A stretch of 64,000 bases of DNA from Nocardia ignorata NBRC 108230 (GTDB lineage: Bacteria; Actinomycetota; Actinomycetes; Mycobacteriales; Mycobacteriaceae): assembly GCF_001612905.1 (NCBI RefSeq), contig NZ_BDBI01000044.1, forward strand, positions 1-64,000, written 5' to 3'. The position numbers and the translations under genes were made by a program. The stretch's first letter is position 1. The number at the start of each line of letters is the position of its first letter. Below are positions 51,276 through 59,904 of this stretch, one piece after another. Below the pieces are notes generated by a model that saw only the letters and a list, made by a program, of their open reading frames with translations, ran no database searches and had not been told where the DNA came from.

Positions 51276-52400
51276 ATGAGTGGTCCTCGAGTGGTGCTTG
51301 CCCCTGACAAGTTCAAGGGTTCGCTGACCGCGCCCGAGGTGGCGGCCGCGTTGGGGGTGGGGATCAGGCGCCGGGCGCCAGGGGCCGATGTGCGGGCGGT
51401 GCCGGTGGCCGACGGTGGGGACGGGATGGTCGAGGCCTTCGCGGCGGCCGGGTGGCAGCGGGTCGAGATCGACGCGCCGGGGCCGACGGGCGAGCCTTCG
51501 CGGGCGGTGTACGCCATGCGCGACGAGACCGCGGTGGTTGAGCTGGCCGCGGCGGTCGGGTTGGTGAAACTTCCCGGTGGCAGGCTCGCACCGTTGCGGG
51601 CCGACACCTTCGGTCTCGGCGTCGTGGTGGCGCACGCGCTGGACGCGGGGGCGCGCGAGATCGTGCTCGGGCTCGGTGGAAGCGCCTCGACCGATGGGGG
51701 ATCGGGTCTGCTGCGGGCACTCGGCCTGCGCCTGCTCGACGAGAACAACGACGAACTGGACGGCACCGCGATGGACGTCGTCACCCTGCTGAGCCGGGTG
51801 GCGGCCGTGGACCGGGCCGGCCTGCATCCCGCTGTCGCGCGGGCACGGTTCACCCTCGCCTGCGATGTCGACAACCCGCTGCTCGGCCCGGCCGGTGCGG
51901 TGGCGGTGTACTCGCCGCAGAAGGGCGCCGACCGGCACATGATGGTGAAACTCGAAGCGGCACTCACCCATTGGGCTGCCATCCTCGGCACCGGCTATGC
52001 CGAGATCGGGGGCGCGGGCGCGGCGGGCGGCACCGGTTTCGGGGCGCTGGCCGTCCTCGGCGCCGAGGTGCGCAGCGGCATCGACGTGTTGCTCGAGCTG
52101 CTCGAGTTCACCGCGCTGGTCAAAGGGGCGACGCTGGTGGTGACGGGTGAAGGGTCGCTCGATCACCAGAGCATGCACGGCAAGGCGCCGGTGGGTGTCG
52201 CCGCGGCGGCCAACGCGGCGCGGGTGCCGGTGGTGGCAGCGGTGGGTCGAACGATGCTGTCGCCGGGCGAGATTCGCGCCGCCGGGTTCGCCGCCTGCTA
52301 TCCGCTCAGCGAACTGGAACCCGACGCGGCCCGGTCGATGCTGACCGCCGGGAAACTACTCGAGCGCATCGGCGAGCGCATCGCCCGCGAACACCTGTAG
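51276..52400 (+). CDS. Glycerate kinase
   Basis: A 374-residue glycerate 2- or 3-kinase of the GarK/GlxK type, which phosphorylates D-glycerate. Motifs: VVLAPDKFKGSLTAPEVA at the start, VPVADGGDGMVEAF, VLGLGGSASTDGGSGLLRAL and TGEGSLDHQS. The start ATG 51276 is 9-10 bases after GGAG. Upstream in-frame codons run through the structured element and are not conserved. It could process glycerate from glucosylglycerate hydrolysis; that gene is 18 kb away. Confidence 0.92.
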   Translation: MSGPRVVLAPDKFKGSLTAPEVAAALGVGIRRRAPGADVRAVPVADGGDGMVEAFAAAGWQRVEIDAPGPTGEPSRAVYAMRDETAVVELAAAVGLVKLPGGRLAPLRADTFGLGVVVAHALDAGAREIVLGLGGSASTDGGSGLLRALGLRLLDENNDELDGTAMDVVTLLSRVAAVDRAGLHPAVARARFTLACDVDNPLLGPAGAVAVYSPQKGADRHMMVKLEAALTHWAAILGTGYAEIGGAGAAGGTGFGALAVLGAEVRSGIDVLLELLEFTALVKGATLVVTGEGSLDHQSMHGKAPVGVAAAANAARVPVVAAVGRTMLSPGEIRAAGFAACYPLSELEPDAARSMLTAGKLLERIGERIAREHL

Positions 52401-52408
52401 CCCGCCGG

Positions 52409-52735
52409 TCACACCAGCACGGCGCGATGCCGGTCGCCCCACGCCTCGAGCGGGGCGAGCGCGTCGCGCAGCGTTTCGCCGAGCGGGGTCAGCGAGTATT
52501 CGACGCGCGGCGGGATCTCCGGGAAGATCTCGCGACGCACCACCCCGGCCGCCTCGAGATGGCGCAAGTTCTCGGTGAGCACCTTCTCGCTCACCCCGTC
52601 GAGCAGCCGCCGGATGTTCCCGAATCGCTGCGGCCCTTCGCCGAGCACCCACATCAGGTGCAGTTTCCATTTGCCACCGACTACGTCGATAGCCAGGCTC
52701 ATGCCACACACCTGGTGATCTGCGTCACTGCTCAT
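52409..52735 (-). CDS. HxlR-type regulator
   Basis: A 108-residue winged-helix regulator with the HxlR signature: CGMSLAIDVVGGKWKLHLMW, FGNIRRLLDGVSEKVLTENL, LEAAGVVRREIFPEIPPRVE and YSLTPLGETL. One cysteine (Cys10) could be redox-sensitive. It is divergent from an imine-reductase-like gene with a 144-base gap carrying a palindrome, and probably controls it. Confidence 0.92.
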   Translation of the reverse strand: MSSDADHQVCGMSLAIDVVGGKWKLHLMWVLGEGPQRFGNIRRLLDGVSEKVLTENLRHLEAAGVVRREIFPEIPPRVEYSLTPLGETLRDALAPLEAWGDRHRAVLV

Positions 52736-52765
52736 CGTCTGCGCACCCTTCTGACCGTATTCCGA

Positions 52766-52775
52766 ACCTATAGGT
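52766..52775. promoter_or_regulatory. Candidate HxlR operator
   Basis: ACCTATAGGT, a perfect 10-bp palindrome, lies 31 bases before the HxlR gene start (52735) in the divergent promoter. Its A+T content is higher than surrounding DNA. The role is inferred from position. Confidence 0.4.
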
Positions 52776-52879
52776 AAGCAACCGCACTGCGACGTGCGGT
52801 CTTCCCGCGCGCTGCCGACGCCGACACCATGGAAACCGGCGCCGAACCAATCCGTATCGAAAAAGCGAAGGGCTACACC

Positions 52880-53749
52880 ATGAGTACCCGATCAGTTTCC
52901 GTTCTCGGCCTGGGCCCGATGGGTCAGTCCATGGTCAAGGCCTTCCTCGAGGCGGGCGTCGAGGTGACCGTGTGGAACCGCAGCACCGCCAAGGTCGACG
53001 CCATGGTCGCCCTCGGCGCCAAGCGGGCCGAGACCGTCGCCGAGGCGCTCGACGCCAACGAGGTGTCGGTGCTCAGCCTCACCCACTACGACGCCATGTA
53101 CGACGTGCTCGGCCAGGCGGTCGACCACCTGCCCGGCAAGGTGATCGCCAACCTGTCCTCCGATTCGCCGGAGAAGGCGCGGGCGGGTGCGAAGTGGGTG
53201 CGTGAGCGCGGCGCCGAGTTCTTCTCGGGTGGGGTGATGTCGGCGGGCGACAATATCGCCCATCCCGCGTCCTACATCTTCTACAGCGGCCCCAAGGCGG
53301 TGTTCGACGCGCACGCCGACCTGCTGCGCCCGCTGAGCCCGCAGGAGTACCTCGGCGCCGACGACGGCCTGGCGCAAGTCTTCTACCAGGCGTTGCTGGT
53401 GATCTTCCACCCCTGGCTGCTCGCCTTCGACCAGGCCACCGCCGTGATCTCGAAGTCCGGTCACGACATCGCCCAGTTCGTTCCGTTCGCGGTCCGCGCC
53501 AGCGAGGCGTTCCCGTACTTCATGGAGCAGTTCTCGGTGGCGAACCAGAACGGCGGCTGGGCCGACCTGGCCGGCCTGAAGATGATGGACGCGGGCGCGC
53601 AGCACATCATCGACGCCAGCGAGGAAGTCGGTGTCGACGCGGCGTTCTCGCACCTGGCGCAGTCGTTCTGGCGCAAGGCCATCGCGGCCAGCGAGGCCGC
53701 GGGCAAGCCCGTGTCGACCTATGAGCTGATGCGCGGCGAGAACTCCTGA
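52880..53749 (+). CDS. NADP-dependent imine-reductase-like dehydrogenase
   Basis: A 289-residue beta-hydroxyacid-dehydrogenase-fold protein of the imine reductase type. The Rossmann motif is VLGLGPMGQSMVKAF, followed by the NADP-binding VWNRSTAKV. VIANLSSDSPEKARAGAKWV and the C-terminal helical pattern NGGWADLAGLKMMD match IREDs. It reduces cyclic or alkyl imines in known members. Substrate unknown. Start ATG 52880; a longer start 17 residues upstream is possible. Divergent from a HxlR regulator. Confidence 0.85.
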   Translation: MSTRSVSVLGLGPMGQSMVKAFLEAGVEVTVWNRSTAKVDAMVALGAKRAETVAEALDANEVSVLSLTHYDAMYDVLGQAVDHLPGKVIANLSSDSPEKARAGAKWVRERGAEFFSGGVMSAGDNIAHPASYIFYSGPKAVFDAHADLLRPLSPQEYLGADDGLAQVFYQALLVIFHPWLLAFDQATAVISKSGHDIAQFVPFAVRASEAFPYFMEQFSVANQNGGWADLAGLKMMDAGAQHIIDASEEVGVDAAFSHLAQSFWRKAIAASEAAGKPVSTYELMRGENS

Positions 53750-53795
53750 GGCAGTAGCGAAACCGTCCGACGTGGGGTCGGACGGTTCGCTCGCT

Positions 53796-54032
53796 CTAGG
53801 CCGTTCCGGCGCCGAGCCGGGGGAACGGCTCGGTGGAGAACACCACCTCCACGGCTACCTCGAAGTAGGCCGCGATTCGCAGCGCCAGGTGCAGGCTGGG
53901 GCTGTATTCGCCGCGTTCGAGGTAGCCGATGGTCTGGTAGTGCACGCCGAGTGCTTCGGCGAGGTCCCGCCGGGAGATGCCACGCTCGGCGCGCAACATC
54001 GCGATGCGGTTGTAGATGACCTCAGAAGGCAC
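53796..54032 (-). CDS. Small XRE-family HTH regulator
   Basis: A 78-residue single-domain regulator starting at GTG 54032. The helix-turn-helix is RDLAEALGVHYQTIGYLERG at about residues 21-40. Length and pattern match the YozG/Cro-like group that often accompanies ABC-2 exporters. It overlaps the permease gene's stop by 11 bases and is the third gene of that operon, so it probably regulates the exporter. Confidence 0.88.
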   Translation of the reverse strand: MPSEVIYNRIAMLRAERGISRRDLAEALGVHYQTIGYLERGEYSPSLHLALRIAAYFEVAVEVVFSTEPFPRLGAGTA

Positions 54033-54861
54033 GCTGCATCGCCTTTTCCCGTCGCGTCGCCATGGTGGCACCCGATTCGTGCCGGGCCATCCGCCGCAGC
54101 ACGAGAGGTGCGAGGGCCAGGCCGACGACAGCCCAGATACCAAGTACCCCAACTGTTTCCAGATGCCGCCAGGACTGGTCGAGTTCGATGCCGACGGCCT
54201 CGCCCGGCAACAGCGCCGAGCGCATGCCGAGGGCGAGCCAGTACATCGGGAACAGCTGGCCGAGCACCTGCAACCACCCGGGCAGTGCGGTGATCGGGTA
54301 GAAGACGCCGGAGATCGCGATCAGGCCCATCAGCGGGATGGTCAGCAGGAAGGCCGTCCTGGTATCGAGCACGCTGCCGAGGATGGCGCCGATCGGCAGC
54401 ACGGCCAGCAGGCCGAGCACGAGCACCCACGCGAAGGTCGCCACCGCGCCGGGTCCGCTCAGCGAGGAGCCGCCGATGATCGCCATTCCCACACCGAGCA
54501 CGATAACCACCTGCGCCACCACCGCCCCCGTGGTGCTCACGATCTTGCCGACGAAGTAGCCGGCCATGCCCTTGGGCACCGCCTTGGCCCGCAGCAGCGT
54601 GCCGTCCTCGCGGTCGAGCACCAGCACATTGAGGATGGCGTACATCCCGTTGAAGGCGATGATGCTGCCGAGCAGGCCGGGTACCGCCAGCTCGGCGATA
54701 CCGAGCCCGCTGTCGCCGTAGTCGCGGTCGCGCAGCAGGAACAGCACTCCGAGAGTAATTGCCGGGGTGAGGAATTGACCGATCAGATCGGGTGCGTTGG
54801 TGTAGACCTGTCGCAGTTCGATCAGGCCGCGGGCGAAACCGGCGCGCAGAGCGGTGTTCAT
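54022..54861 (-). CDS. ABC-2 type exporter permease
   Basis: A 279-residue membrane protein with six predicted helices (about 25-45, 62-80, 103-130, 138-163, 168-188 and 229-251). Blocks LTPAITLGVLFLLRDRDYGD and GVFYPITALPGWLQVLGQL are typical of drug/lipid ABC-2 permeases. Start ATG 54861 overlaps the ATPase stop as ATGA; its end overlaps the XRE gene. Substrate unknown. Confidence 0.9.
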   Translation of the reverse strand: MNTALRAGFARGLIELRQVYTNAPDLIGQFLTPAITLGVLFLLRDRDYGDSGLGIAELAVPGLLGSIIAFNGMYAILNVLVLDREDGTLLRAKAVPKGMAGYFVGKIVSTTGAVVAQVVIVLGVGMAIIGGSSLSGPGAVATFAWVLVLGLLAVLPIGAILGSVLDTRTAFLLTIPLMGLIAISGVFYPITALPGWLQVLGQLFPMYWLALGMRSALLPGEAVGIELDQSWRHLETVGVLGIWAVVGLALAPLVLRRMARHESGATMATRREKAMQRAF

Positions 54862-55778
54862 CGGGTCACCTCCGTGAGGGCGTGGACGGTCTCGCCGGAC
54901 TCGGCGCGCCGGACCAGGGCCATATAGGTGTCTTCCAGCGAGGCCCGGCGTACCTCGAGGTCGGCGATGTCGGCACCGTGCTGGGTGAACAGCTCGTGCA
55001 CGAACTTGGTGGACTCGGTGGTGGTGTGCACGAACCGCTGATCGTCGACGGTCCAGCTCACCTGCGCTTCCCCCGCGATCGAGCGGGCGAGCGCGTCGGG
55101 TGACCCGTCGGCGATCACCCGCCCACCGGCCAGGATCAGGATGCGGTCGGCCAGCTTCTCCGCCTCGTCGAGATCGTGGGTGGTGAGCAGGACGGTGGTG
55201 TTCTCCAGATCGGCCAGCCGGTGCACCAGATCGTGGAAATCGCGGCGCGCGGCCGGGTCGAAACCGGCGGTCGGCTCGTCCATGAACAGCAGTTCGGGCC
55301 TGCCGACGATGCCGATGGCCACATCCAGCCTGCGCCGCTGCCCGCCCGAGAGGGTGGCGATCTTCGCGCCCGCCTGCTCGGTGAGGCCGACGAGTTCGAT
55401 GAGTTCGTCTGTGTCCCAGGGCCGTTGGATATTCGCCGTGGCGTAGGGGCGGTAGTAGGTGCCGAGGTGCTGAAGTAGTTCGCGCACACGCCATTTCGCG
55501 TGGTCGCGCCAGGACTGCAACACCACCCCCACCCTGGCGCGCCAGTGTTCGTCACCGTGTTCGGGATCGGCCCCCAGCACATCGACCCGACCGGCCGACC
55601 TCCTGCGGAACCCCTCGAGGATCTCGATCGTGGTGGTTTTGCCCGCGCCGTTCGGCCCGAGCATGACGAGCACCTCCCCGCGTGTGGCCTGAAATGTCAC
55701 ATCGTGCAGCACATCCGCCTCGTCGTAGCGCATCCGCAACCGCTGGACGTCGAGAACGACGCCGTTACTCGAAGCCAT
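54858..55778 (-). CDS. ABC exporter ATPase
   Basis: A 306-residue ATPase of the CcmA/DrrA type. Walker A GPNGAGKTTT, Q-loop in VGVVLQSWRDHAKWR, signature LSGGQRRRLDVAIGI, Walker B LLFMDEPTAGFD, switch LTTHDLDEAEKLADR. The C-terminal 90 residues are a DrrA-like extension. First gene of a three-gene operon with permease and XRE regulator. Palindromic sequence in the 132-base gap upstream could be the regulator's site. Confidence 0.93.
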   Translation of the reverse strand: MASSNGVVLDVQRLRMRYDEADVLHDVTFQATRGEVLVMLGPNGAGKTTTIEILEGFRRRSAGRVDVLGADPEHGDEHWRARVGVVLQSWRDHAKWRVRELLQHLGTYYRPYATANIQRPWDTDELIELVGLTEQAGAKIATLSGGQRRRLDVAIGIVGRPELLFMDEPTAGFDPAARRDFHDLVHRLADLENTTVLLTTHDLDEAEKLADRILILAGGRVIADGSPDALARSIAGEAQVSWTVDDQRFVHTTTESTKFVHELFTQHGADIADLEVRRASLEDTYMALVRRAESGETVHALTEVTR

Positions 55779-55802
55779 GATTCCTCCCAGTCATCGACCT
55801 TC

Positions 55803-55834
55803 GATGATATATAGCATATGTACTACATATCATC
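55803..55834. promoter_or_regulatory. Inverted repeat upstream of exporter operon
   Basis: GATGATAT (55803-55810) and ATATCATC (55827-55834) form a perfect 8-bp inverted repeat with a 16-base, A+T-rich spacer containing CATATG. It lies 25 bases before the ATPase start, in the most A+T-rich stretch of the area. Plausible binding site for the co-encoded XRE regulator. Confidence 0.5.
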
Positions 55835-55910
55835 GCGGCAATGCTTTTGCGAAAACGGGCAAATCGGATCTCGACGCTCGCTCCCGATCGATGGCTGACA
55901 TGCTTGGGGC

Positions 55911-56357
55911 ATGGAGAACGCGAGTCGCTACCTGGCTCCCTCGGGTATCGAGGCGACACTGCTCGGAGTCGTCAATTGGCTGCCGAGACTCGGCATCAGC
56001 ATCATGGGTTCGCGGCTGCTCGCCGTGCGCGGCCGCACCAGCGGCGAATGGCGCACCACCATGGTGAACGTGCTCACCGACGCCGACGGCACGCGTTATC
56101 TGGTCGCGCCGCGCGGCCACACCCAGTGGGTGCGCAATCTGCGCGTCGCGGGTGGGGGCGAACTGCGACTGGGTCGCAAGGCCGAAACCTTCTCGGCTAC
56201 CGAGGTTCCCGATGCGGACAGGGTGCCGGTACTGCGCCTCTATCTGAAGAAATTCGGCTGGGAGGTCGGCGCCTTCTTCGAGGGCGTCGGCAAGGATTCG
56301 ACCGACGAGGAACTCGCCGCGATCGCGCCGGGATTCCCCGTCTTCCGCCTGGCCTAG
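55911..56357 (+). CDS. F420-dependent nitroreductase-family (Ddn-like) protein
   Basis: A 148-residue flavin/deazaflavin-dependent oxidoreductase of the DUF385/Ddn group. Typical blocks are LLAVRGRTSGEWRTTMVNVL and RYLVAPRGHTQWVRNLRVAG, which bind F420. Many such proteins exist in mycobacteria and Nocardia, with unknown substrates. Its stop overlaps the converging aroQ by four bases. Confidence 0.88.
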   Translation: MENASRYLAPSGIEATLLGVVNWLPRLGISIMGSRLLAVRGRTSGEWRTTMVNVLTDADGTRYLVAPRGHTQWVRNLRVAGGGELRLGRKAETFSATEVPDADRVPVLRLYLKKFGWEVGAFFEGVGKDSTDEELAAIAPGFPVFRLA

Positions 56358-56806
56358 ACCCGCGTACTCAGGAACTCGATCGCCGCCGCGTAACCCTGGA
56401 TGCCGAGCCCGGCGATGACGGCGGTGGCGATGGGGGAGACGAAGGAGTGGTGCCGGAACTCCTCGCGGGCATGCACATTGCTGATGTGCACCTCGACGAT
56501 CGGGACCTCCGGGATCACCAGGGCATCGCGCAGGGCGACCGAAGTATGGGTGAGGCCACCGGGATTCACGACGATGGCCGACTCGACACCGCGCGCCTGA
56601 TGGATCCGATCGATCAGGGCGCCTTCGTGATTGGACTGGAAGGCCACCACCTCGCGCCCGAAGCGGGCCGCCGTGCGCTCGCAGAGGGCGACCACGTCGT
56701 CGAGGGTGTCCGAACCGTAGATCTGTGGTTGACGGGTGCCGAGCATGTTCAGGTTCGGCCCGTTCAGCACGAGAATCGGACCGGTGGCCTGCACGGACGT
56801 CTCCAT
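56354..56806 (-). CDS. aroQ: Type II 3-dehydroquinate dehydratase
   Basis: A 150-residue shikimate-pathway enzyme that converts 3-dehydroquinate to 3-dehydroshikimate. Motifs: LVLNGPNLNMLGTRQPQIYG with catalytic Tyr30, FQSNHEGALIDRIHQA, NPGGLTHTSVALRDAL and VEVHISNVHAREEFRHHS with the catalytic His. Length is typical. No other aro gene is nearby. Cytoplasmic. Confidence 0.96.
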   Translation of the reverse strand: METSVQATGPILVLNGPNLNMLGTRQPQIYGSDTLDDVVALCERTAARFGREVVAFQSNHEGALIDRIHQARGVESAIVVNPGGLTHTSVALRDALVIPEVPIVEVHISNVHAREEFRHHSFVSPIATAVIAGLGIQGYAAAIEFLSTRV

Positions 56807-56889
56807 GCGTCGAGCCTAACCCGCGGCCCCGGCCCCGGATCGTCGCACCGTCGTCGGGTCGAACATTCCGTGTGCCGGGGCCGCCGAAC

Positions 56890-57456
56890 TCAGAGGCCGG
56901 TAGGGCCTTCCGCGCGTAGGTCGTCCACTTTGCGCATGGCTTCGCGCAATTCGGCCAACCAGCTCTCGGCGTGCTTGCCCGCCAGCTTCACCGTCCAGGC
57001 CAGCGCGTCGGCGCGGGAACGGGCGACGCCCGCGTCGATCAGGGTGTCGAGCACCTGGCGTTCGGGCTGGCGCAGGCGCGTCATCACGGGAACGGCCAAG
57101 TGGGTGAACAGGATTCGTTCACCGTTCACCCGAACGCCCCAGGCGACACTTCGCCCGTAGCGGCGCTGAGCCTCGTCGGCGATGCGCATGCGCGCCGGGC
57201 GGGTCGACTCGCGGAAGCGGGCGAGCGCGCCCTCGCGGGTCGCCGCCGAGGCGGGTGCGTCCGCGTCGCCGGGATCGGGGAGTTCGCCGACGACGACGAT
57301 CTCGTCGCGGTCGATCTCGAGTTCGGGCGGGCCGGTGAACCAGTCGGCGGGCAATCGCCCGGCGAACCAGTCGGCGGCATCGGCCGCGTCGGGGAGGTCG
57401 GCCTGTTGCCAGCCGCCGGGACGGCCGAATCCGCGTTCGCGATGGGCGTTGCGCAT
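56890..57456 (-). CDS. Conserved hypothetical protein
   Basis: A 188-residue protein I do not recognise. Start ATG 57456 has AGGTGA six bases upstream; GTG 57465 is an alternative. The N-terminus is Gly/Arg-rich, the middle (FTGPPELEIDRDEIVVVGEL) mixed, and the C-terminal 65 residues helical (DTLIDAGVARSRADALAWTV) with a pattern that recalls ribbon-helix-helix C-terminal parts. No signal or membrane helix. Function not assigned. Confidence 0.7.
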   Translation of the reverse strand: MRNAHRERGFGRPGGWQQADLPDAADAADWFAGRLPADWFTGPPELEIDRDEIVVVGELPDPGDADAPASAATREGALARFRESTRPARMRIADEAQRRYGRSVAWGVRVNGERILFTHLAVPVMTRLRQPERQVLDTLIDAGVARSRADALAWTVKLAGKHAESWLAELREAMRKVDDLRAEGPTGL

Positions 57457-57842
57457 GTTGATCACCTGCTGTCGGAGAGTGCATGTGTTGCAGTGATTAC
57501 AAGATTACGCCGAAATTCAGGTGTGCGATTGTGCCGTGGGTGAACGCGAAATCGGACGGTCGGTGGCGCGCGATTGGGTGTCGGTGCCGATGGGTACCCT
57601 CGCTGTGAATCGCCAGACGATGCGAGATACTCACAAGTGTGCGGGCCTGCCGGTACGGTAAGCGCGCCAGTTGTTGCCACTGGCAGGGCGAGGTTCGAAA
57701 TCACCCCCTCACGGGGTCGGAGTTCGGGCACAATCGATGTGCTGAGGTCGGATAGCGTCCCGTTTACCGGGGCATCGGAGACGGGTCAACTTCCGGTACG
57801 GTTGTTTTGTTACCGGAGTGGCAAGAGTGAAGAGTGGGCGAT
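57457..57842. other. 386-base divergent intergenic region
   Basis: No gene was found here. It holds an inverted repeat TCCGGTA (57792-57798)/TACCGGA (57811-57817) with a T-rich 12-base spacer, close to the downstream gene start, and CCCCTCACGGGG. It should include promoters for the two divergent genes. A motif GGTTCGAAATC resembles a tRNA T-loop, but no acceptor or anticodon stem pairs with it. Confidence 0.5.
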
Positions 57843-59522
57843 ATGGATGTGTGGGGATCCCGCCGCTTTCGCGTCCGGGGCGCAATGGCGATCGCGGGGG
57901 TTGCGACCCTCGCCATGGCACTGTGCTCGTGCGGCGTGGGTGGGAAGACGAGTGAGTCCGAGACCGTGGTCCAGCGGTTCACCGAGCTGCTCGACAAACA
58001 GGACTACACCAAAGCCGCCGACCTGACCTCCTACCCGGCCGCCGCTTCGGCAACCATCAAGCAAATGTTCGAGGGGCTGCAGTCGGGCACCGTCGACTAC
58101 GAGAAGACCCAGGTCATCGACCTCGACGCGCAGTCGGCCATTTTCAGCATGGACGTGGCCTGGAACTTCGGCGAGAACAAGGACTGGAGCTACACGCTGC
58201 AAGGCACCGTCCGCAAGCTCGCCATCGGCTGGCGGATCACCTGGGACCCCGCCGTGGTGATGCCGCAGCTGGCGAACAACCGCACCGTGAAGCTCGTGCG
58301 AACCACGGCCAAGCCGCCGCCGCGCGTGATCGACCTGGCGGGCGAGCCGCTGATGACCGAACAGATCATCAATGTCATCAAGATCGACCCCGCCCGCACC
58401 GGCGACCTCGTCGCCTCCACCAACGCACTGGCCGAGGCCATCGAACCCGTCGCCCCGCTCATCACCGGGCCCTACCTGATGGAGCAGCTCGCTGCCTCAC
58501 AGGGCAAGCCGGTGGTCGCGGTGAATCTGCGCGAGGGCGATTTCGCCATTCTCGAGCCGAGGATGGCCAAGGTGCCCGGCGTGGTGATGGAAAAGCAGCC
58601 CAAGCTGATCTCCGCCGACCGCCGCACCTGGTCGCCGATGCTCGACTCGCTGCGCGAGGTGTGGAAGGCCGGCCTGGAGGCCACGGCCGGCTGGGGCGTG
58701 CAGATCTTCGAGGCCGACGGACGGTTCGTCAACCAGGTGGCCGGGTACCAGGGGCCCGCCGGTCCCGACATCGCCGCGACCATGGACCAGCGCCTGCAGC
58801 GGGCCGCCGAGGACGCGGTGGTCAGCGTCGGCACGCCTGCCTCGGTGGTGGCGATCCAGCCGTCGACCGGTGCGGTCGTCGCGGTGGCGCAGAACAGCTA
58901 CGCCACCGAGAAGGGGCCCATCGCGTTCACCGGGCTGTTCCCGGCGGGCGGCACGATGGAACTGTTCCGCGCGGTAGCCGCCGCGACGAAGAACAAAGCC
59001 CCGCAGGATGTTTCGGTGCAGGAAGCCGCGGAGGCCGCCGCCGCGCTCGGCGTGGGTGTCGACTTCAAGGTGGCCGGGCTCGACGAGGTCACGGGACGGA
59101 TCGCCGCACCCGGGCGCAGTACCGAACAGGTGCGTCAGGGCGCCGGATCCGATGCGGTGCTGGCCAGCCCGTTCGGCATGGCGCTCGCCGCCGCCGCCAT
59201 CGCACGCGGCGAGGTGGCCGCGCCGATGATCGAGGCGGGCAAGCCGGGCAAGGTCGACAACCCGATCCCGGCCCTGCCCCAACCCGCCGTCGACCGGTTG
59301 CGCGCGATGATGCACGAGGGCATCAACAAGCCGGAAACCGCCGCGCTGCGTGGCTTCCGCGACGTCACCGCGTTCGCCGCGACCGGCGGATCCGACGGCT
59401 GGCTGCTCGCCACGATGGGCGACCTGGCGTTCGCGGTCCACATCGCCGATGTCGACAGCGGTGACGCCACCTCCCGCCTGGCCGCCGTCCTCCTGAAGTC
59501 CCTGGCCACCCCAGACGCTTGA
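57843..59522 (+). CDS. Penicillin-binding-protein-like lipoprotein lacking catalytic motifs
   Basis: A 559-residue exported lipoprotein: hydrophobic signal then LAMALCSC. It has an MecA_N/NTF2-like domain (about 45-150) typical of lipoprotein PBPs, a dimerisation-type domain (about 155-300) and a transpeptidase fold (about 310-550). The SxxK motif position reads AGGTMELF: Ser is Gly and Lys is Glu. The KTG position reads ATGGS, and no SxN is visible. All three catalytic motifs are therefore lost, so it cannot be an ordinary transpeptidase and should not be acylated by beta-lactams. Related to mycobacterial Rv2864c. Probably a structural or regulatory pseudoenzyme. Confidence 0.8.
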   Translation: MDVWGSRRFRVRGAMAIAGVATLAMALCSCGVGGKTSESETVVQRFTELLDKQDYTKAADLTSYPAAASATIKQMFEGLQSGTVDYEKTQVIDLDAQSAIFSMDVAWNFGENKDWSYTLQGTVRKLAIGWRITWDPAVVMPQLANNRTVKLVRTTAKPPPRVIDLAGEPLMTEQIINVIKIDPARTGDLVASTNALAEAIEPVAPLITGPYLMEQLAASQGKPVVAVNLREGDFAILEPRMAKVPGVVMEKQPKLISADRRTWSPMLDSLREVWKAGLEATAGWGVQIFEADGRFVNQVAGYQGPAGPDIAATMDQRLQRAAEDAVVSVGTPASVVAIQPSTGAVVAVAQNSYATEKGPIAFTGLFPAGGTMELFRAVAAATKNKAPQDVSVQEAAEAAAALGVGVDFKVAGLDEVTGRIAAPGRSTEQVRQGAGSDAVLASPFGMALAAAAIARGEVAAPMIEAGKPGKVDNPIPALPQPAVDRLRAMMHEGINKPETAALRGFRDVTAFAATGGSDGWLLATMGDLAFAVHIADVDSGDATSRLAAVLLKSLATPDA

Positions 59523-59547
59523 GAAGCGCACAACTAGTCTGCTGAGT

Positions 59548-59904
59548 GTGAAGAGATTCGCGCCTGCTGCTGTCGACTTACTACTGGTGATCGTTTTTTG
59601 TGCGATCGGGCGGCGTAGTCATGACGAGGATGTGCTTGCCGGGCTGGTGAAGACGGTGTGGCCGTTCGCGGTCGGGCTTCTCGTCGGGTGGGGGATCGCC
59701 TGGGCCGTCGCACGGGGGAGGCGGTTCGATCCGGCGGCGCTGTGGCCGAGTGGGGTGGTGATCTGGGGGTCGACGCTCGTCGGTGGGATGGTGTTGCGGG
59801 CCGTGAGTGGGCAGGGGACCGCGGTGAGCTTCATGATCGTGGCGGCCTCGGTGCTCGCGCTGTTCCTGCTCGGGTGGCGGGCGGTTGTGCGCGCGCTGCG
59901 CTAG
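59548..59904 (+). CDS. DUF3054 membrane protein
   Basis: A 118-residue protein with four membrane helices (about 7-20, 33-54, 68-87 and 91-112), matching DUF3054. The block GRRSHDEDVLAGLVKTVWPF between helices 1 and 2 is typical. Starts at GTG 59548. It is 25 bases after the PBP-like gene and converges, with four-base overlap, on the UPF0104 gene. Function unknown. Confidence 0.88.
   Translation: MKRFAPAAVDLLLVIVFCAIGRRSHDEDVLAGLVKTVWPFAVGLLVGWGIAWAVARGRRFDPAALWPSGVVIWGSTLVGGMVLRAVSGQGTAVSFMIVAASVLALFLLGWRAVVRALR

Noticed and set aside
57680..57725. GGTTCGAAATC segment resembling a tRNA T-loop
   Set aside because: No acceptor stem, anticodon arm or complete T-stem can be formed around it.
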